Below are positions 19,240-27,784 of a stretch of DNA of 64,000 bases, piece after piece (within the stretch, counting starts at the first letter, position 1; each line of letters opens with the position of its first letter). The position numbers and the translations under genes were made by a program. The stretch comes from Nocardia arizonensis. GTDB taxonomy: Bacteria; Actinomycetota; Actinomycetes; Mycobacteriales; Mycobacteriaceae. The notes beneath the pieces were generated by a model, which saw only the letters and a program-made list of their open reading frames with translations, was not told where the DNA came from and did not search any database. The stretch is from assembly GCF_001310275.1 (NCBI RefSeq), contig NZ_LGYZ01000084.1, positions 1-64,000 on the forward strand. The letters are read 5' to 3'.

Positions 19240-20654
19240 ACGAGGACGTACTCGCGGGCGACGGCGTCTGGAGCGACGAATCCGACTGGGAGATCGCCGA
19301 ATTCGAGGCCGACCGGGAGGACGACGAATCGCTCGCCATGCCGACCCTCGCGGTGGTCGGGCGGCCGAACGTCGGCAAGTCGACCCTGGTGAACCGCATC
19401 CTCGGCCGCCGCGAAGCGGTGGTCGAGGACATACCGGGCGTGACCCGCGACCGGATCTCCTACGAGGCCGACTGGGCCGGGCGCAAGTTCTGGGTGCAGG
19501 ACACCGGCGGCTGGGAGCCAGACGCCAAGGGTCTGCAACAGCATGTCGCGCGACAGGCCGAATTGGCCATGGAGACCGCCGACGCCATCCTGCTCGTGGT
19601 GGACGCCACCGTCGGGGCCACCGCCACCGACGAAGCCGCGGTGCGCAAACTGCGGCGCTCGAAGATCCCGGTCATCCTGGTCGCGAACAAGGTCGACGAC
19701 CAGCGGATCGAGGCCGATGCCGCGAGTCTGTGGTCGCTGGGGTTGGGCGAGCCGCGCATGATCAGCGCCACCCACGGGCGCGGTACCGGCGACCTGCTCG
19801 ACGATGCGCTCGCGGCACTGCCCGAGACGCCGCGCGAGGGCGGCGGCGGTGGCGGCGGTCCGCGGCGTGTCTCGCTGGTCGGCAAGCCGAATGTGGGCAA
19901 ATCCAGTCTGCTGAACAAACTCTCCGGCGACGAGCGGTCGGTGGTGCACGATGTCGCGGGCACCACCGTGGACCCGGTGGACTCGCTGGTCGAATTGGAC
20001 GGCAAGATCTGGAAATTCGTCGACACCGCCGGTTTGCGCCGCAAGGTCTCCACCGCCAGCGGCACCGAGTTCTACGCCTCGCTGCGCACCAAGTCCGCGC
20101 TCGAGGCGAGTGAGGTGGCGATCATGCTGATCGACGCCTCCCAGCCGATCACCGAACAGGATCTGCGGGTCATCAGCCTGGTCGCCGACTCGGGTCGCGC
20201 GCTGGTGCTGGCGTTCAACAAATGGGATCTGGTCGACGAGGACCGGCGCCTGGTGCTCGAGAAGGAGGTGGATCGGGAGCTGGTCCGGGTGCCGTGGGCA
20301 CAGCGGGTCAATATCTCGGCCCACACCGGTCGCGCGGTGCAGAAACTGGTGCCCGCCATGGAGTCCGCGCTGGAGTCCTGGGACAAGCGCATTCCGACGG
20401 GCCGGTTGAACAACTGGCTCAAGGAGGTCATCGCGGCCACCCCACCGCCCCTGCGCGGCGGCAGGCTGCCGCGGGTGCTGTTCGCCACTCAGGCCGGAAC
20501 GCGCCCGCCGACCTTCGTGCTGTTCAGCACCGGATTCCTGGAGGCAGGCTATCGCCGATTCCTCGAACGCCGGTTGCGCGAGGAATTCGGATTCGACGGC
20601 TCCCCGGTTCGCATATCGGTGCGCGTACGGGAAAAGCGCGACCGGAGGAAGTAG
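19236..20654 (+). CDS. der: ribosome-assembly GTPase Der (EngA)
   Basis: A 472-residue double GTPase for 50S subunit maturation. G-domain 1 has GRPNVGKSTLVNR (G1), VQDTGGWE (G3) and ANKVD (G4). G-domain 2 has GKPNVGKSSLLNK, FVDTAGLRRK and FNKWDLVDE. The C-terminal KH-like domain runs from RIPTGRLNNWLKEVIAATPPPLR to the basic end REKRDRRK. A 45-residue acidic N-terminal extension is usual in actinobacteria. It is the last gene of the coupled operon, followed by a hairpin at 20664-20690. Confidence 0.97.
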   Translation: MNEDVLAGDGVWSDESDWEIAEFEADREDDESLAMPTLAVVGRPNVGKSTLVNRILGRREAVVEDIPGVTRDRISYEADWAGRKFWVQDTGGWEPDAKGLQQHVARQAELAMETADAILLVVDATVGATATDEAAVRKLRRSKIPVILVANKVDDQRIEADAASLWSLGLGEPRMISATHGRGTGDLLDDALAALPETPREGGGGGGGPRRVSLVGKPNVGKSSLLNKLSGDERSVVHDVAGTTVDPVDSLVELDGKIWKFVDTAGLRRKVSTASGTEFYASLRTKSALEASEVAIMLIDASQPITEQDLRVISLVADSGRALVLAFNKWDLVDEDRRLVLEKEVDRELVRVPWAQRVNISAHTGRAVQKLVPAMESALESWDKRIPTGRLNNWLKEVIAATPPPLRGGRLPRVLFATQAGTRPPTFVLFSTGFLEAGYRRFLERRLREEFGFDGSPVRISVRVREKRDRRK

Positions 20655-20663
20655 TCGCCGCGC

Positions 20664-20690
20664 GCCCTGTGGCCGCTCCGGTCACAGGGC
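20664..20690. terminator. hairpin terminator between der and the convergent BTAD gene
   Basis: GCCCTGTGGCC at 20664-20674 pairs with GGTCACAGGGC at 20680-20690 (11 bp, one G-U pair, loop GCTCC). It begins 10 nt after the der stop and covers the stop codon of the - strand gene, so it can end transcription from both sides. Confidence 0.75.
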
Positions 20691-21410
20691 CGCGCCGAGT
20701 CCGTCGGCCCAATTCTCCCGCGCGCGCCGTGCGCTTCTGGTCCGGGCCGCGAGGGTGGCGGGGGCGAGGTCGGCGCCGTGCAGCGCGGCCAGATACACCT
20801 CGGCGATCGACATATCGCCCGGGAATTCGCGGAACAGCCGCTCCAGACGCGGCAGCAACTCCTGGGACCGGCCGCGGTCGACCTCGATGCGAGCGAATCT
20901 GATTTCCACGGCCCGCAATTCTCCGGCGAGTTCGCGCCGATATCGGTCGATTCGACGGCCGTCCAGATCGGCGAGCGGAACTCCGCGCACCGATTGCAGT
21001 GCCGCGGCGAGGAATTCCCTGGCCTCGGGATCCCCGAGTTGGGCGGCGCGTTCGGCCAATGTACGGAATTGGTGCAGGTCGACCCATTCCGGTGGCACTT
21101 CGAGCCGGTACGTGCCGTCGCCGTCGATCAGTGCGCCGCCGAGTCCGATCGGCCGCAAATGATCGCGGCGCAGACTGTCGGCGACCAGGCGCACCGCGGA
21201 TTCCGGGTCGCGTGGTGCGATATCCCATATCCAGTCGATGAGTTCGGCGACACAGACCGATTGCCCCATCGCCGCCAGCAATGCGGTGAGCAGGCGGCGT
21301 TGGAGCACGTCGCCGAGCCGGGCGGAGGTGCCGTGGACTTCGGCCTCGACAACGCCGAGCAAACGGAATTGCACGACCGACCGGAGGGGCGTGCGCTCAC
21401 CGCTCGCCAT
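20682..21410 (-). CDS. SARP-like regulator with winged-helix and BTAD domains
   Basis: A 242-residue protein with the layout of small SARP-type regulators. An OmpR-like winged helix (VQFRLLGVVEAEVHGTSARLGDVLQRRLLTALLAAMGQSVCVAELIDWIWD) is followed by a BTAD helical domain (VDLHQFRTLAERAAQLGDPEAREFLAAALQSVRGVPLADLDG, and LPRLERLFREFPGDMSIAEVYLAALH). Small SARPs often activate nearby pathway genes, but no biosynthetic cluster is visible here. ATG at 21410 with GAGGAC upstream. Its promoter faces the DUF397 gene across 149 bp. Confidence 0.85.
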   Translation of the reverse strand: MASGERTPLRSVVQFRLLGVVEAEVHGTSARLGDVLQRRLLTALLAAMGQSVCVAELIDWIWDIAPRDPESAVRLVADSLRRDHLRPIGLGGALIDGDGTYRLEVPPEWVDLHQFRTLAERAAQLGDPEAREFLAAALQSVRGVPLADLDGRRIDRYRRELAGELRAVEIRFARIEVDRGRSQELLPRLERLFREFPGDMSIAEVYLAALHGADLAPATLAARTRSARRARENWADGLGAAL

Positions 21411-21559
21411 GGAATTCGTCCTCACTGTAGGAAATCTGTCTGTCGCACCGCGGGATCCGATCCGATTGCACACCTGCCGATGTCATGACGCCCGCCCTGC
21501 TCGGGCGCTTTCCTGGATAGCGGAGCGGGTAATCGGTCCCCGCGATCGAGGGAGATGTA

Positions 21560-21781
21560 ATGAGCGACAACATATTTATCGAGGGGGACTTCAACGCGAA
21601 GTTCGCAAAGAGTAGCTTCAGTGACGGCGGAGGTGAGTGTGTCGAGGTCGCCTTCATCGGCGGCGGAGTCGCGGTGCGCGATTCGAAGAATCGGTCCGGC
21701 CCCGTGCTGCGGTTCACGTCGTCGGAATGGCGGGCATTCCTCGCCGCGGTGCGCGGCGGCGAATTCGATGCGGGCGTGTAG
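21560..21781 (+). CDS. DUF397 protein
   Basis: A 73-residue DUF397 protein with the diagnostic KSSFSDGGGECVEVAF..GVAVRDSKNRSGPVLRFTSSEWRAFLAAVRGGEF pattern. DUF397 proteins are actinobacterial partners of XRE/DUF5753 regulators; some pairs have been described as antagonistic trios or toxin-antitoxin-like. Here the gene points towards the XRE gene at 21852-22748 rather than following it, which is not the usual arrangement. ATG with GGGAGATG upstream. A near-perfect terminator follows at 21791-21824. Confidence 0.92.
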   Translation: MSDNIFIEGDFNAKFAKSSFSDGGGECVEVAFIGGGVAVRDSKNRSGPVLRFTSSEWRAFLAAVRGGEFDAGV

Positions 21782-21790
21782 TGCCTTCGG

Positions 21791-21824
21791 GGCGGTGCCG
21801 CAGCGGGATCGCTGCGGCACCGCC
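21791..21824 (+). terminator. strong hairpin terminator after the DUF397 gene
   Basis: A perfect 15-bp stem (GGCGGTGCCGCAGCG at 21791-21805, CGCTGCGGCACCGCC at 21810-21824) with a GGAT tetraloop starts 10 nt after the DUF397 stop. It also lies 28 nt beyond the stop of the convergent XRE gene and can serve both. Confidence 0.85.
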
Positions 21825-21851
21825 ATCCCGAGTATTCCCGGTCCGCCCGGG

Positions 21852-22748
21852 TCATCGGTCCGAGGAGCGGCGTAGGTCGGCGGCGATCTCGCCGAGGAAG
21901 GCGCGAGCCTCGTCGTCGAAGAGGGCCATTCGCCGCAGCAGATTCCAGCGCTCGCGGTACAGGTCGATCTCCTCGGGCGCGCGCACGGTGCGGTTGGCGT
22001 CGACCATGTCGATCGAGACGAGCGGATCGGGTCCGTCGTAGATGACGAAACTGTGGGGGATCGTGGTGATCGCCTCGACATCGGAGGCGATGATGCCGAT
22101 CGAGACGGTTTCCAGGGTGCTCACCGAGGCGATCCGGTCCAACTGGGCGAACATGATGTGGCGCGGCCCGGGCCGCGCTCGCAGCGCCGTCTCGCCGATG
22201 AGGAATTCGAAGCGTCGTTGCGGGTCGTAGAGCGCGGGCTGGCGGTCCAGCCGGGCCGCGACCGCGGCGGCGAGTTCGTCCGGGCCGTAGGGCAACTGGA
22301 AGCAGGCGAAGACGCGGCGCGCGTAGTCGGCGGTCTGCAACAGGCCGGGTACCAGGGTGGGCTGGAAGTTGTACACGGTCGTCGCGGTGGATTCGTGGGC
22401 GCGGTAGTCGTCCTGTAGGTGCTCGCGGGTCGCAAGGGCCGTGCGCCACGTGCTGACCTCCGAATGCGCCGATTCGGTGAGATGGCGTAGGAGGCGCTCG
22501 GTTTCGGCGGATGCGCCGACCTCTCGGCTCCATGCCGTCACCTGGGGTAGCGACGGCACCGCGTGACCGGTTTCGATGCGCGAGAGGGTGGATTGGCTGA
22601 TGCCGACCCGGGTCGCCAGATCGCGACCGGAGATGCCCGCGAGATCGCGCAGCCGACGGAGCTCGGCGGCGAGTCGGGTGCGCGGCGCGGCCGCTGCTGG
22701 GGGCGATCCGGTTGCGCCGTCTTTCCCCGCTCGATTCGTTTGACCCAT
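21852..22748 (-). CDS. XRE-family regulator with DUF5753 domain
   Basis: A 298-residue regulator. The N-terminal HTH (LRRLRDLAGISGRDLATRVGISQSTLSRIETGHAVPSLPQVTAW) is at about residues 28-72. The C-terminal DUF5753 domain includes YNFQPTLVPGLLQTADYARRVF, AAVAARLDRQPALYD and RFEFLIGETALRARPG. These proteins usually control or bind a DUF397 partner; the nearest one lies convergently 70 bp away. ATG at 22748 (MGQTNRAG) is chosen because the frame upstream is low-complexity; its ribosome-binding site is weak. Confidence 0.9.
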   Translation of the reverse strand: MGQTNRAGKDGATGSPPAAAAPRTRLAAELRRLRDLAGISGRDLATRVGISQSTLSRIETGHAVPSLPQVTAWSREVGASAETERLLRHLTESAHSEVSTWRTALATREHLQDDYRAHESTATTVYNFQPTLVPGLLQTADYARRVFACFQLPYGPDELAAAVAARLDRQPALYDPQRRFEFLIGETALRARPGPRHIMFAQLDRIASVSTLETVSIGIIASDVEAITTIPHSFVIYDGPDPLVSIDMVDANRTVRAPEEIDLYRERWNLLRRMALFDDEARAFLGEIAADLRRSSDR

Positions 22749-23419
22749 TGCGAGCCGAATTGAACCATCGTGATTCCCGGTGGTCAAGCCGAGATTCGCT
22801 GCGTGTTGGCGGCGTTCCGGCGGAGGAGTGAGACGGTGCGGGTATTCACCGGCTCGCCGACCGCGGATCGGCGTCGCCGCATTCGCGGGTCGACTCGAAT
22901 CGAAATGCGTCCTATTCGATTCCTGGCTGGTCGCGAAGGTCGGCCGACCTTCGGCCACCCGGGTTTGCGGACACCGGTCTTCCATAATGCGAATGCCGGT
23001 GCCGCCGCCGCGTTTTCCGGCGACGCCGCACCTGGAGCGCGCCGAAATGGTCGTTGTGCGAGCGATTCCTGAAGCCGCCAGACGGCGACACGGTGAGATA
23101 GCTAACATATTGCTGATGGTTGGTTCCCTGGCCGTTGCGTAGTGGATGTGAGAAGCTGGGTCGAGTTGAAATGTGATTGCTCCAAAGGGAAGTCGCGCCG
23201 TGCGACCGCTGCCGGCGATCGACCGGGAGGGGTTGGTATCGCGATTGCCGGCGCGGTGCGGTGAGTGTCCGGCGATCGAAATCCTTTCGGCTGAAAATAC
23301 TTCGACAAATGCCGGTGGGTCGGTCGATGGCGGGTTAAGGTGCGATGAAGATCACATTCGAGAATCGGATAACTACCGGTTCCGGGCCGTGGGGCTCGGA
23401 GGCATCGGAGGGATGACGA
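22749..23419. other. 671-bp divergent intergenic region between two XRE genes
   Basis: This separates the - strand DUF5753 regulator from the + strand MmyB-type regulator. It is less GC-rich than its surroundings at about 23090-23180 and 23270-23380, consistent with promoters for both. The open frames here show no domain resemblance or ribosome-binding sites. Confidence 0.5.
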
Positions 23420-24205
23420 GTGGTCGATACAGCCGGCGGGCATATGGCAGGGGTTCTCGTGCTACCGCCCACATTCGGAGAACTGCTCAGACGACTACGG
23501 CAGAGCCGGGGCGTCTCGCGCGAGAAACTTGCCGTCGGCGCCGGAATGAGCGTCAGTTATCTCACCCACCTCGAGCGCGGTGAGCGGGGCAGGCCGACGC
23601 GCACGGTGGTGGAGGGACTCATCCGGCATCTGGATCGGATCACCGCACTGTCCTGGCCGGATCGCCGACATCTGTTCGACCTCGCGGGTATCCGGGAGGT
23701 CGGAGCGCCCGACGTCGCGCAATTGCGGGCCGAGATCACCGCCGATATGCGCCGGGGTCTGGCGCTGCACCTGCCGCACCCGGCCTCCTACTTCGACGCG
23801 CGATGGAATCTGCTGGCCGCGAACAGTGCGGTGGCCGCGGCGTTTCCTGGATTGCGCGAAGGCGCCAATATCCTGCACTGGCTGTTCGGCGACGACATCG
23901 CGCGCCGCGTCGTGGTCGACTGGGATCGGGTCGCCGCGCTGTCGGTGGCGGGACTGCGCGGTCGAATCGGGCGATTGCAGGCCGGTGAGCATTTCGCCGA
24001 TCTGCTCGCGGAGCTGGGTCGCTATACGGAGTTCCTGGCGTTGTGGCAGCGCGGTGAGGTGACCTATTTTCGCGAGCGTCCCGTCCTGCGGCTGCGCGAC
24101 CCGGACACCGGCGTCGGTCGCGCCCTCGATGTGCGGATCTACGACGTGGACAGCGGGAGCCATCCGGGTTGGGTGCACTTCTTCGGCACGAGTCCGGCCG
24201 GTTGA
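23420..24205 (+). CDS. XRE-family regulator with MmyB-like ligand-binding domain
   Basis: A 261-residue regulator. The HTH is at about residues 14-60 (TFGELLRRLRQSRGVSREKLAVGAGMSVSYLTHLERGERGRPT). The C-terminal MmyB-like PAS-type domain includes PASYFDARWNLLAANSAVAAAFPGL, NILHWLF and a closing DVDSGSHPGWVHFFGTS. MmyB-type domains bind fatty-acid-like ligands and often sit next to oxidoreductases. Here the P450 gene begins 47 bp downstream, so control of the P450 is plausible. I use the GTG at 23420, 7 nt after GGAGGG; an ATG at 23444 is the alternative. Confidence 0.88.
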   Translation: MVDTAGGHMAGVLVLPPTFGELLRRLRQSRGVSREKLAVGAGMSVSYLTHLERGERGRPTRTVVEGLIRHLDRITALSWPDRRHLFDLAGIREVGAPDVAQLRAEITADMRRGLALHLPHPASYFDARWNLLAANSAVAAAFPGLREGANILHWLFGDDIARRVVVDWDRVAALSVAGLRGRIGRLQAGEHFADLLAELGRYTEFLALWQRGEVTYFRERPVLRLRDPDTGVGRALDVRIYDVDSGSHPGWVHFFGTSPAG

Positions 24206-24219
24206 TAGAACCTGTTCTA
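24206..24219. promoter_or_regulatory. palindromic operator upstream of the P450, matching the KstR consensus pattern
   Basis: TAGAACCTGTTCTA is a perfect 6-2-6 palindrome ending 33 nt before the P450 start codon. It fits TNNAACNNGTTNNA, the published motif of the steroid-catabolism repressor KstR. KstR itself is not in this window, so binding by KstR rather than the adjacent TetR protein is inference. Confidence 0.65.
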
Positions 24220-24240
24220 GACAATATGGGTATTTTGTCT
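24219..24240. promoter_or_regulatory. second inverted repeat overlapping the P450 promoter
   Basis: AGACAA at 24219-24224 pairs with TTGTCT at 24235-24240, with two further matched bases inward (AT at 24226-24227 and 24232-24233). The 22-bp imperfect palindrome abuts the KstR-like site and lies 13 nt before the P450 ATG. Its size fits an operator for the TetR gene encoded directly after the P450. Confidence 0.5.
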
Positions 24241-24252
24241 TAGCCTCGAATC

Positions 24253-25485
24253 ATGCAGGCAGAGTTGTCTCGGGACCCCGCCGCGGAGCCGCGGTTCGAA
24301 TTGCGCAGCGCCGACACCTGGGCGGACCCGTGGCCGATGTATCGCGCACTGCGCGACCACGATCCGGTCCATCGCGTCATACCCCCGGGCCGTGCGGACG
24401 AGGATTACTACGTCCTGTCGCGCTACCGCGATGTGCACGCCGCCGCGCGCGATGTCACCACCTTCTCCTCGCGGTGGGGTCTGACCGTCGACTACACCGA
24501 CCTCGACGACATCGGTCTGCCGCGACCGCGCCCTTTCGTCTTCACCGATCCGCCGGACCACACCGTTTTCCGCAAACAGGTCATGAAGGGATTCACCCCG
24601 CGGCAGGTGCGCTCGGTGCGACCGCGGGTCCGGGCCTTCGTGGTGGAACGGCTCGAGCGGTTGCGGGCGGCGGGCGGCGGCGATATCGCCGCCGAGCTGT
24701 TCAAACCGCTGCCGAGCATGGTGGTCGCGCACTACCTCGGCGTGCCCGAACAGGACAGGGCGCGATTCGACGAGTGGACCGATCTCATCATGGCCGCCTC
24801 GGCGGGCGGCAACCCCGTCGGCGCCCAGGACGCGGTCGCCGAACTGATGCAGTACTTCACCCGGCTCATCGAGACGCGCCGCGCCGCCCCCGGCGACGAC
24901 ACCATCTCGCATCTGGTGGCCTCCGGCATGGGCGCCGACGGCGACTACGCGGGCATCATCTCCATCCTCGGCTTCGCCTTCACGATGATCACCGGCGGTA
25001 ACGACACCACCACCGGCAACCTGGGCGGTGCGGCGCAACTGCTCACCCGCTATCGGCACCAGCGTCGCCTGCTGATCGAGAATCCCGCGCTCATTCCCGA
25101 CGCGGTCGAGGAATTCCTGCGGCTCACCTCCCCGGTACAGGGACTCGCGCGCACCACGACCCGCGATGTCGAGGTCGCGGGCACGACGATCCCCGAGGGT
25201 CGCCGCGTCCTGCTGCTCTACGCCTCGGCCAACCGCGACGAACGCGAATACGGGCCGCGGGCGGGCGAACTCGACGTGCGACGCGCGCCCAAGGGCATAC
25301 TGACCTTCAGCCACGGCAACCACCACTGCCTCGGCGCGGCCGCCGCGCGAATGGTGGCCTGTGTCACGCTCGAGGAACTGCTCGCCCGCTGCCCGGATTT
25401 CACCGTCGATCTCGATGGCGTGCGCTACGCGCCGGGCAGCTACGTGCGGTGGCCGGATCGGGTGCCGTTCCGGGTGTCGGCATGA
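24253..25485 (+). CDS. cytochrome P450
   Basis: A 410-residue soluble bacterial P450. The I-helix oxygen-activation motif GGNDTTTGN, the K-helix ExxR (EEFLRL) and the heme-binding loop FSHGNHHCLGAAAARM with the Cys ligand are all present; the loop has Ser-His in place of the usual Gly-x. N-terminal blocks (WADPWPMYRALRDHDPVH, FTDPPDHTVFRKQVMKGFTPRQV) are typical of mycobacterial and nocardial CYPs. The substrate is unknown; the KstR-like site upstream hints at steroids or related lipids (inference). No ferredoxin gene is adjacent. The stop overlaps the next ATG by 4 nt. Confidence 0.95.
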   Translation: MQAELSRDPAAEPRFELRSADTWADPWPMYRALRDHDPVHRVIPPGRADEDYYVLSRYRDVHAAARDVTTFSSRWGLTVDYTDLDDIGLPRPRPFVFTDPPDHTVFRKQVMKGFTPRQVRSVRPRVRAFVVERLERLRAAGGGDIAAELFKPLPSMVVAHYLGVPEQDRARFDEWTDLIMAASAGGNPVGAQDAVAELMQYFTRLIETRRAAPGDDTISHLVASGMGADGDYAGIISILGFAFTMITGGNDTTTGNLGGAAQLLTRYRHQRRLLIENPALIPDAVEEFLRLTSPVQGLARTTTRDVEVAGTTIPEGRRVLLLYASANRDEREYGPRAGELDVRRAPKGILTFSHGNHHCLGAAAARMVACVTLEELLARCPDFTVDLDGVRYAPGSYVRWPDRVPFRVSA

Positions 25486-26063
25486 CCGACTGGCTGCGCC
25501 CCGCCCGCGCGGATATCGCCGCCGAACAGATCCTCGACGCCGCGGCGGAGCTGTTCGTCCGTCGCGGGGTGACCAATACCGGGATGGGGGAGGTGGCGCG
25601 GGCGGCCGGATGTTCGCGAGCCACGTTGTACCGGTACTTTCCCAACAGGCACGCTTTGCGGATCGCCTTCGTGCACCGCGAGGCGCGCCGGGTCGCCGCC
25701 GCGGTCGCGGCCGAGATCGCGGGTGTTCACGATCCGGCCGGGCGGATAGTGACCGCCATGCTCGCCTCGCTGCGTATCGTGCGCGCCGATCCCACGCTCA
25801 TCGCCTGGTTCACCGCGCGCGATGCCGGACTGGCCAACGAGATCGGACAGGGCTCCGATGTCATCGAGGCCATCGCCGCGGGTCTGCTGCCCGAAGCGGT
25901 CGCCGACGACGCGGGCCGATTGCGCTCGGCGCGCTGGGCGGCCCGCGTCATCCTGTCGTTGCTCACCGTGCCGGGACTCGACGCCGAGGACGAACGGGCG
26001 ATGCTCGAGCAGTTCGTCGCGCCCGTGGTCCTCGGCGGGTTCGACACGTCCGCCCGTGGGTGA
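25482..26063 (+). CDS. TetR-family regulator coupled to the P450
   Basis: A 193-residue TetR protein. The HTH region (ILDAAAELFVRRGVTNTGMGEVARAAGCSRATLYRYFPNRHALRIAFVHREARRV) is at about 18-72, followed by a helical ligand-binding domain. ATG overlaps the P450 stop (ATGA), so the two are translationally coupled. The regulator most likely represses its own operon through one of the palindromes at 24206-24240. Ligand unknown. Confidence 0.93.
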   Translation: MTDWLRPARADIAAEQILDAAAELFVRRGVTNTGMGEVARAAGCSRATLYRYFPNRHALRIAFVHREARRVAAAVAAEIAGVHDPAGRIVTAMLASLRIVRADPTLIAWFTARDAGLANEIGQGSDVIEAIAAGLLPEAVADDAGRLRSARWAARVILSLLTVPGLDAEDERAMLEQFVAPVVLGGFDTSARG

Positions 26064-26171
26064 CCCAGCCGCCGCCCCGCATGTCGTGACCGACCTGGCC
26101 GCCGAGACCGTGCCCGGGTGACCGGCGGATATCCCCGCGCCGCCACGGCGCACCGGTGAGAAACCGGTAGC

Positions 26172-26864
26172 TCACCGCGCGACCCCGCTCGCGCCGGGAG
26201 CCGAACGGGTGGCCAGTGCCGTGATGCCGCCTTCGAGGAAGGGGATCAGCGCCGCGTAGCGTTCGCGGTAGTCGCCCGTGCGCAGCCGGCCGTGGGTGAT
26301 GTGGTCCAGCCGCAGATTATCGGCGAAGGTGTGCATGGCGGCGGCGACCAGATGCGTATACGCGTCGTAGAGCGTCGCGTCCGGCGCGGCGGGGAACAGT
26401 TGGCGCAGGCCGTCGATGAACTGCCCTGCGATGGCGTTGAATTCGTCGGCCACCAGCAGCAGGACCGGTTGCCGCGAACTCGAGTTCTGGGCGAGCAGGC
26501 GCAGATAGTCGCGGGCGCCGTCGTCGCCGTCGGCGAGTTCGAGCAGCGGCAGGGTGAACGCCTCGATGAGGGCGCGCAGCCTGCTCGCGCGGGAACCGCG
26601 GCGCGGCAGTGCCGCCAGCAGTTCGCGGCGGCGGTTGTTCAGCGGCACCGCGCGGCGCAGCAGCACATCGCGGAACAGCGCCTCCTTGCCCCCGAAGTGA
26701 TCGCTGACCGCGGCGACCCTTGTACCCGCGTGATCGGTGATGTCGCGGACCCCGACGCCGTCGAAACCGTGATCGGCGAACAGCGATTCCGCGGAGTCGA
26801 GCAGTCGGGCGCGTACGCGCGCCCGGTTGACGGCGCGCGGTCCGTATGGCGCGTCGGCCTTCAT
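26172..26864 (-). CDS. TetR-family regulator of the FAH operon
   Basis: A 230-residue TetR/AcrR protein. The HTH is in RLLDSAESLFADHGFDGVGVRDITDHAGTRVAAVSDHFGGKEALFRDVLLRRAVPLNNRRRELL, the CecR/DUF1956-like class with a long C-terminal domain (ALIEAFTLPLLEL, YDAYTHLVAAAMHTFADN). Start ATG at 26864 overlaps the FAH stop by 4 nt, so both genes are expressed together. Two identical palindromes upstream of the operon are the probable binding sites. Confidence 0.92.
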   Translation of the reverse strand: MKADAPYGPRAVNRARVRARLLDSAESLFADHGFDGVGVRDITDHAGTRVAAVSDHFGGKEALFRDVLLRRAVPLNNRRRELLAALPRRGSRASRLRALIEAFTLPLLELADGDDGARDYLRLLAQNSSSRQPVLLLVADEFNAIAGQFIDGLRQLFPAAPDATLYDAYTHLVAAAMHTFADNLRLDHITHGRLRTGDYRERYAALIPFLEGGITALATRSAPGASGVAR

Positions 26865-27769
26865 CGACCCATGATGCGATGTTCCACATCGCCGATGCCG
26901 TCGAGGGTCAGGGTGAGGGTGTCGCCGGGTGCGAGCCAGTGTCCGGTCTCCATACCGCTGCCGCCCGGGAGTGTGCCGGTGGCGAACAGTTCGCCCGGCA
27001 GCAACTGCTCGCTGGTGCTGGCATGGGCCAGCGCCTCGCCGATGGTCCACTGCATACCCGCGGTGGTGACCGTGCTGACGGTCTCGCCGTTGATCCGCAC
27101 CGAGCCGGTGAGTTCGCCGACCTTCGGCAGTATCTCTTCGGCGGTCACCGCGGTCGCCGACATCGAGCTCGCGAAGTGTTTGGCCTTCTGCGGTCCAAGT
27201 CCGCTGGTCATCTCGGCGGTCTGCACGTCGCGCGCGCTGAGATCATTGACCAGCACGAAGGCGCCGATGGCGGCCAGCGCCTGTTCGGGTGTCGCGTCCA
27301 GCAGCGGGGCGGCCAGGACGAAGCCGAGCTCGAGTTCGAAGTCGAGCGCCTCGGTGTAGCTCGGCGGCGTGATCGGCGTGCCGGTGGGTACGAAGGTCAG
27401 GTGGTTGGACATGTAGTAGATGGGCTGTCGGTAGAACAGCGGGCGCGGCTTGTAGAGCGGGAAGTCACGGCGGGTGAGCCGTTCGACGACGGCGGCGGTG
27501 CGCGCGAGTCCGGGGTGGAAGCGGGCCATCATGCCGCGGCCTGCATCGATATTGTGTTGTTCGAACAGCAAGAAATCTCGGAACGAGAGCGGCTGGAACG
27601 GCAGCAGCGCGTCGGTGCCGCGCAGATGACGACGGGCGATCTCGCGCAGCCGGTCGGGGGCGAAATTCGAGCCGCCGAGTGCGGTGATGTCGTCGTGTGC
27701 GACCCACTGCTCGTCGTCGAGGCGCTCGGTGATCAACTCGTCCCCGACGAGTACGCGGCGCAGTTTCAT
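26861..27769 (-). CDS. fumarylacetoacetate hydrolase family protein
   Basis: A 302-residue FAH-superfamily protein. The C-terminal catalytic domain shows EALDFELELGFVL (metal-binding acidic residues), VNDLSARDVQTAEM and GELFATGTLPGGSGMETGHWLAPGD. The N-terminal part resembles the FAH_N-type cap. The superfamily cleaves C-C bonds of acylpyruvates or hydrates 2-keto-alkenoates; the exact substrate cannot be read. ATG at 27769 has a strong GGAGG upstream. It is co-operonic with the TetR gene and divergent from a metallo-beta-lactamase-fold hydrolase, which suggests a short, inducible degradation route. Confidence 0.9.
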   Translation of the reverse strand: MKLRRVLVGDELITERLDDEQWVAHDDITALGGSNFAPDRLREIARRHLRGTDALLPFQPLSFRDFLLFEQHNIDAGRGMMARFHPGLARTAAVVERLTRRDFPLYKPRPLFYRQPIYYMSNHLTFVPTGTPITPPSYTEALDFELELGFVLAAPLLDATPEQALAAIGAFVLVNDLSARDVQTAEMTSGLGPQKAKHFASSMSATAVTAEEILPKVGELTGSVRINGETVSTVTTAGMQWTIGEALAHASTSEQLLPGELFATGTLPGGSGMETGHWLAPGDTLTLTLDGIGDVEHRIMGR

Positions 27770-27784
27770 TCGGCCTCCAATTTC

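Noticed and set aside
24493..24719. Antisense frames within the P450 gene
   Set aside because: Shadows of a gene with complete P450 motifs.
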